From NCBI RefSeq assembly GCF_009834365.1, contig NZ_CP041348.1:1766001-1830000 (forward strand): a stretch of DNA of 64,000 nucleotides, written 5' to 3'. A model generated the notes under the pieces. It was not told the origin of the DNA. It made no database searches and was given only the letters and a program-made list of their open reading frames with translations. This stretch comes from Komagataeibacter xylinus. GTDB lineage: Bacteria > Pseudomonadota > Alphaproteobacteria > Acetobacterales > Acetobacteraceae. The position numbers were made by a program, and so were the translations under genes. This document shows, in pieces, positions 63,493-64,000 of this stretch; position 1 is the first letter of the stretch; each line of letters starts with the position of its first letter.

Positions 63493-64000
63493 AGGCTGCC
63501 CTTGGTGGAGGGGATGATGCCGCCCGCGCGCGGGTCGGGCTCGCTTGCGGTGCGCAGGGCGCGGGCCAGCGCCTTGAAGGCGGCCTCGGCAATGTGGTGG
63601 CAGTTATGCCCCGCGCGCTGGATGATGTGCAGCGTGACCAGTGCGCTCATGGCGAAGGCGCGGAAGAATTCCTCGAACAGCTCGGTATCCATCTCCCCGA
63701 TCTTGTCGCGGCCGAAGGTGACGGACCATGCCAGAAAGGGGCGGCCGGAAATATCGACAACCGCCTCGCACAGCGCCTCATCAAGCGGCACGGTGGCGCT
63801 GCCGTAGCGGCGGATGCCCCTCTTGTCGCCAATGGCCTGCGCGAAGGCCTTGCCCAGGGCAATGCCCGTATCTTCCACCGTGTGGTGGTAGTCGATATGC
63901 AGGTCGCCTTTGGCAACAATGTCGAGATCGCACATGCTATGGCGGCCAAGGGCTGTCAGCATGTGGTCAAGGAAGCCGATCCCCGTATCGATGCGGGTCT
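63489..64000 (-). CDS. hisB: Imidazoleglycerol-phosphate dehydratase, 5' end cut by window edge
   Basis: About 170 C-terminal residues are present; the start lies beyond base 64000. Reading in from the edge: [20 protein letters not shown], then the metal-binding [16 protein letters not shown] and [18 protein letters not shown], with [16 protein letters not shown]. It dehydrates imidazole glycerol phosphate. Monofunctional type (no HisB phosphatase part is expected in alphaproteobacteria). First visible gene of the operon running to the HIT gene. Confidence 0.95.
   Translation of the reverse strand, partial: TRIDTGIGFLDHMLTALGRHSMCDLDIVAKGDLHIDYHHTVEDTGIALGKAFAQAIGDKRGIRRYGSATVPLDEALCEAVVDISGRPFLAWSVTFGRDKIGEMDTELFEEFFRAFAMSALVTLHIIQRAGHNCHHIAEAAFKALARALRTASEPDPRAGGIIPSTKGSL

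Overview
The window is an ordinary, densely packed stretch of a high-GC alphaproteobacterial chromosome. Gene content and order (argD-argF-hslO; a his operon with a DUF2628 gene; gltX divergent from comEC; DUF1491 and DUF3035 genes; an Rrf2 regulator divergent from cysK) and the small AT-flanked GGCGGC palindromes between genes point to an acetic acid bacterium (Acetobacteraceae), most likely Komagataeibacter or a close relative. That assignment is inference from family and synteny knowledge. I see no rRNA, tRNA, insertion sequence, prophage or CRISPR array.

Layout: 1-5.3 kb holds the end of dcd, a 59-residue small gene, a Rieske oxygenase, a GT4 glycosyltransferase and a divergent TPR/heptosyltransferase-like pair. 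5.4-8.1 kb is thrS-infC, with infC apparently starting at AUA. 8.2-12.9 kb is a five-gene minus-strand envelope-stress operon (HtrA protease, response regulator, histidine kinase, small secreted protein, SIMPL protein). 13-18.8 kb has hrpB, a DsbD/ScsB-like thiol transporter and a secreted unknown. 18.9-22.5 kb is argD-argF-unknown-hslO. 22.7-24.2 kb is recX-CHAP lipoprotein-tatA. 24.2-27.1 kb has three methionine-salvage genes (mtnB-mtnD-mtnC) coupled to ribF. 27.2-34.8 kb is ileS-lspA-DUF3035 lipoprotein-mutL and a lone nuoM. 34.8-41.3 kb has parE, two envelope unknowns, the rrf2/cysK divergon and an OmpA-family porin.

41.5-54.1 kb is a tightly coupled minus-strand run, gltX-pyrB-pyrC'-plsY-dprA-topA-rnr-S41 peptidase-DUF1491, many junctions being 4-nt stop/start overlaps. 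comEC, nth and an ABC exporter follow. The right end is the his operon, hisB-DUF2628-hisH-[GNAT::hisA]-hisF-hisE-HIT.

The most unusual points are an in-frame acetyltransferase-HisA fusion, the AUA start of infC, a pyrimidine-pathway dihydroorotase lacking its metal-binding HxH, an orphan nuoM, and seven copies of a ~50-75 bp palindromic element, each at a gene 3' end and mostly between convergent genes. I found no convincing new defence, mobile or secondary-metabolite system.
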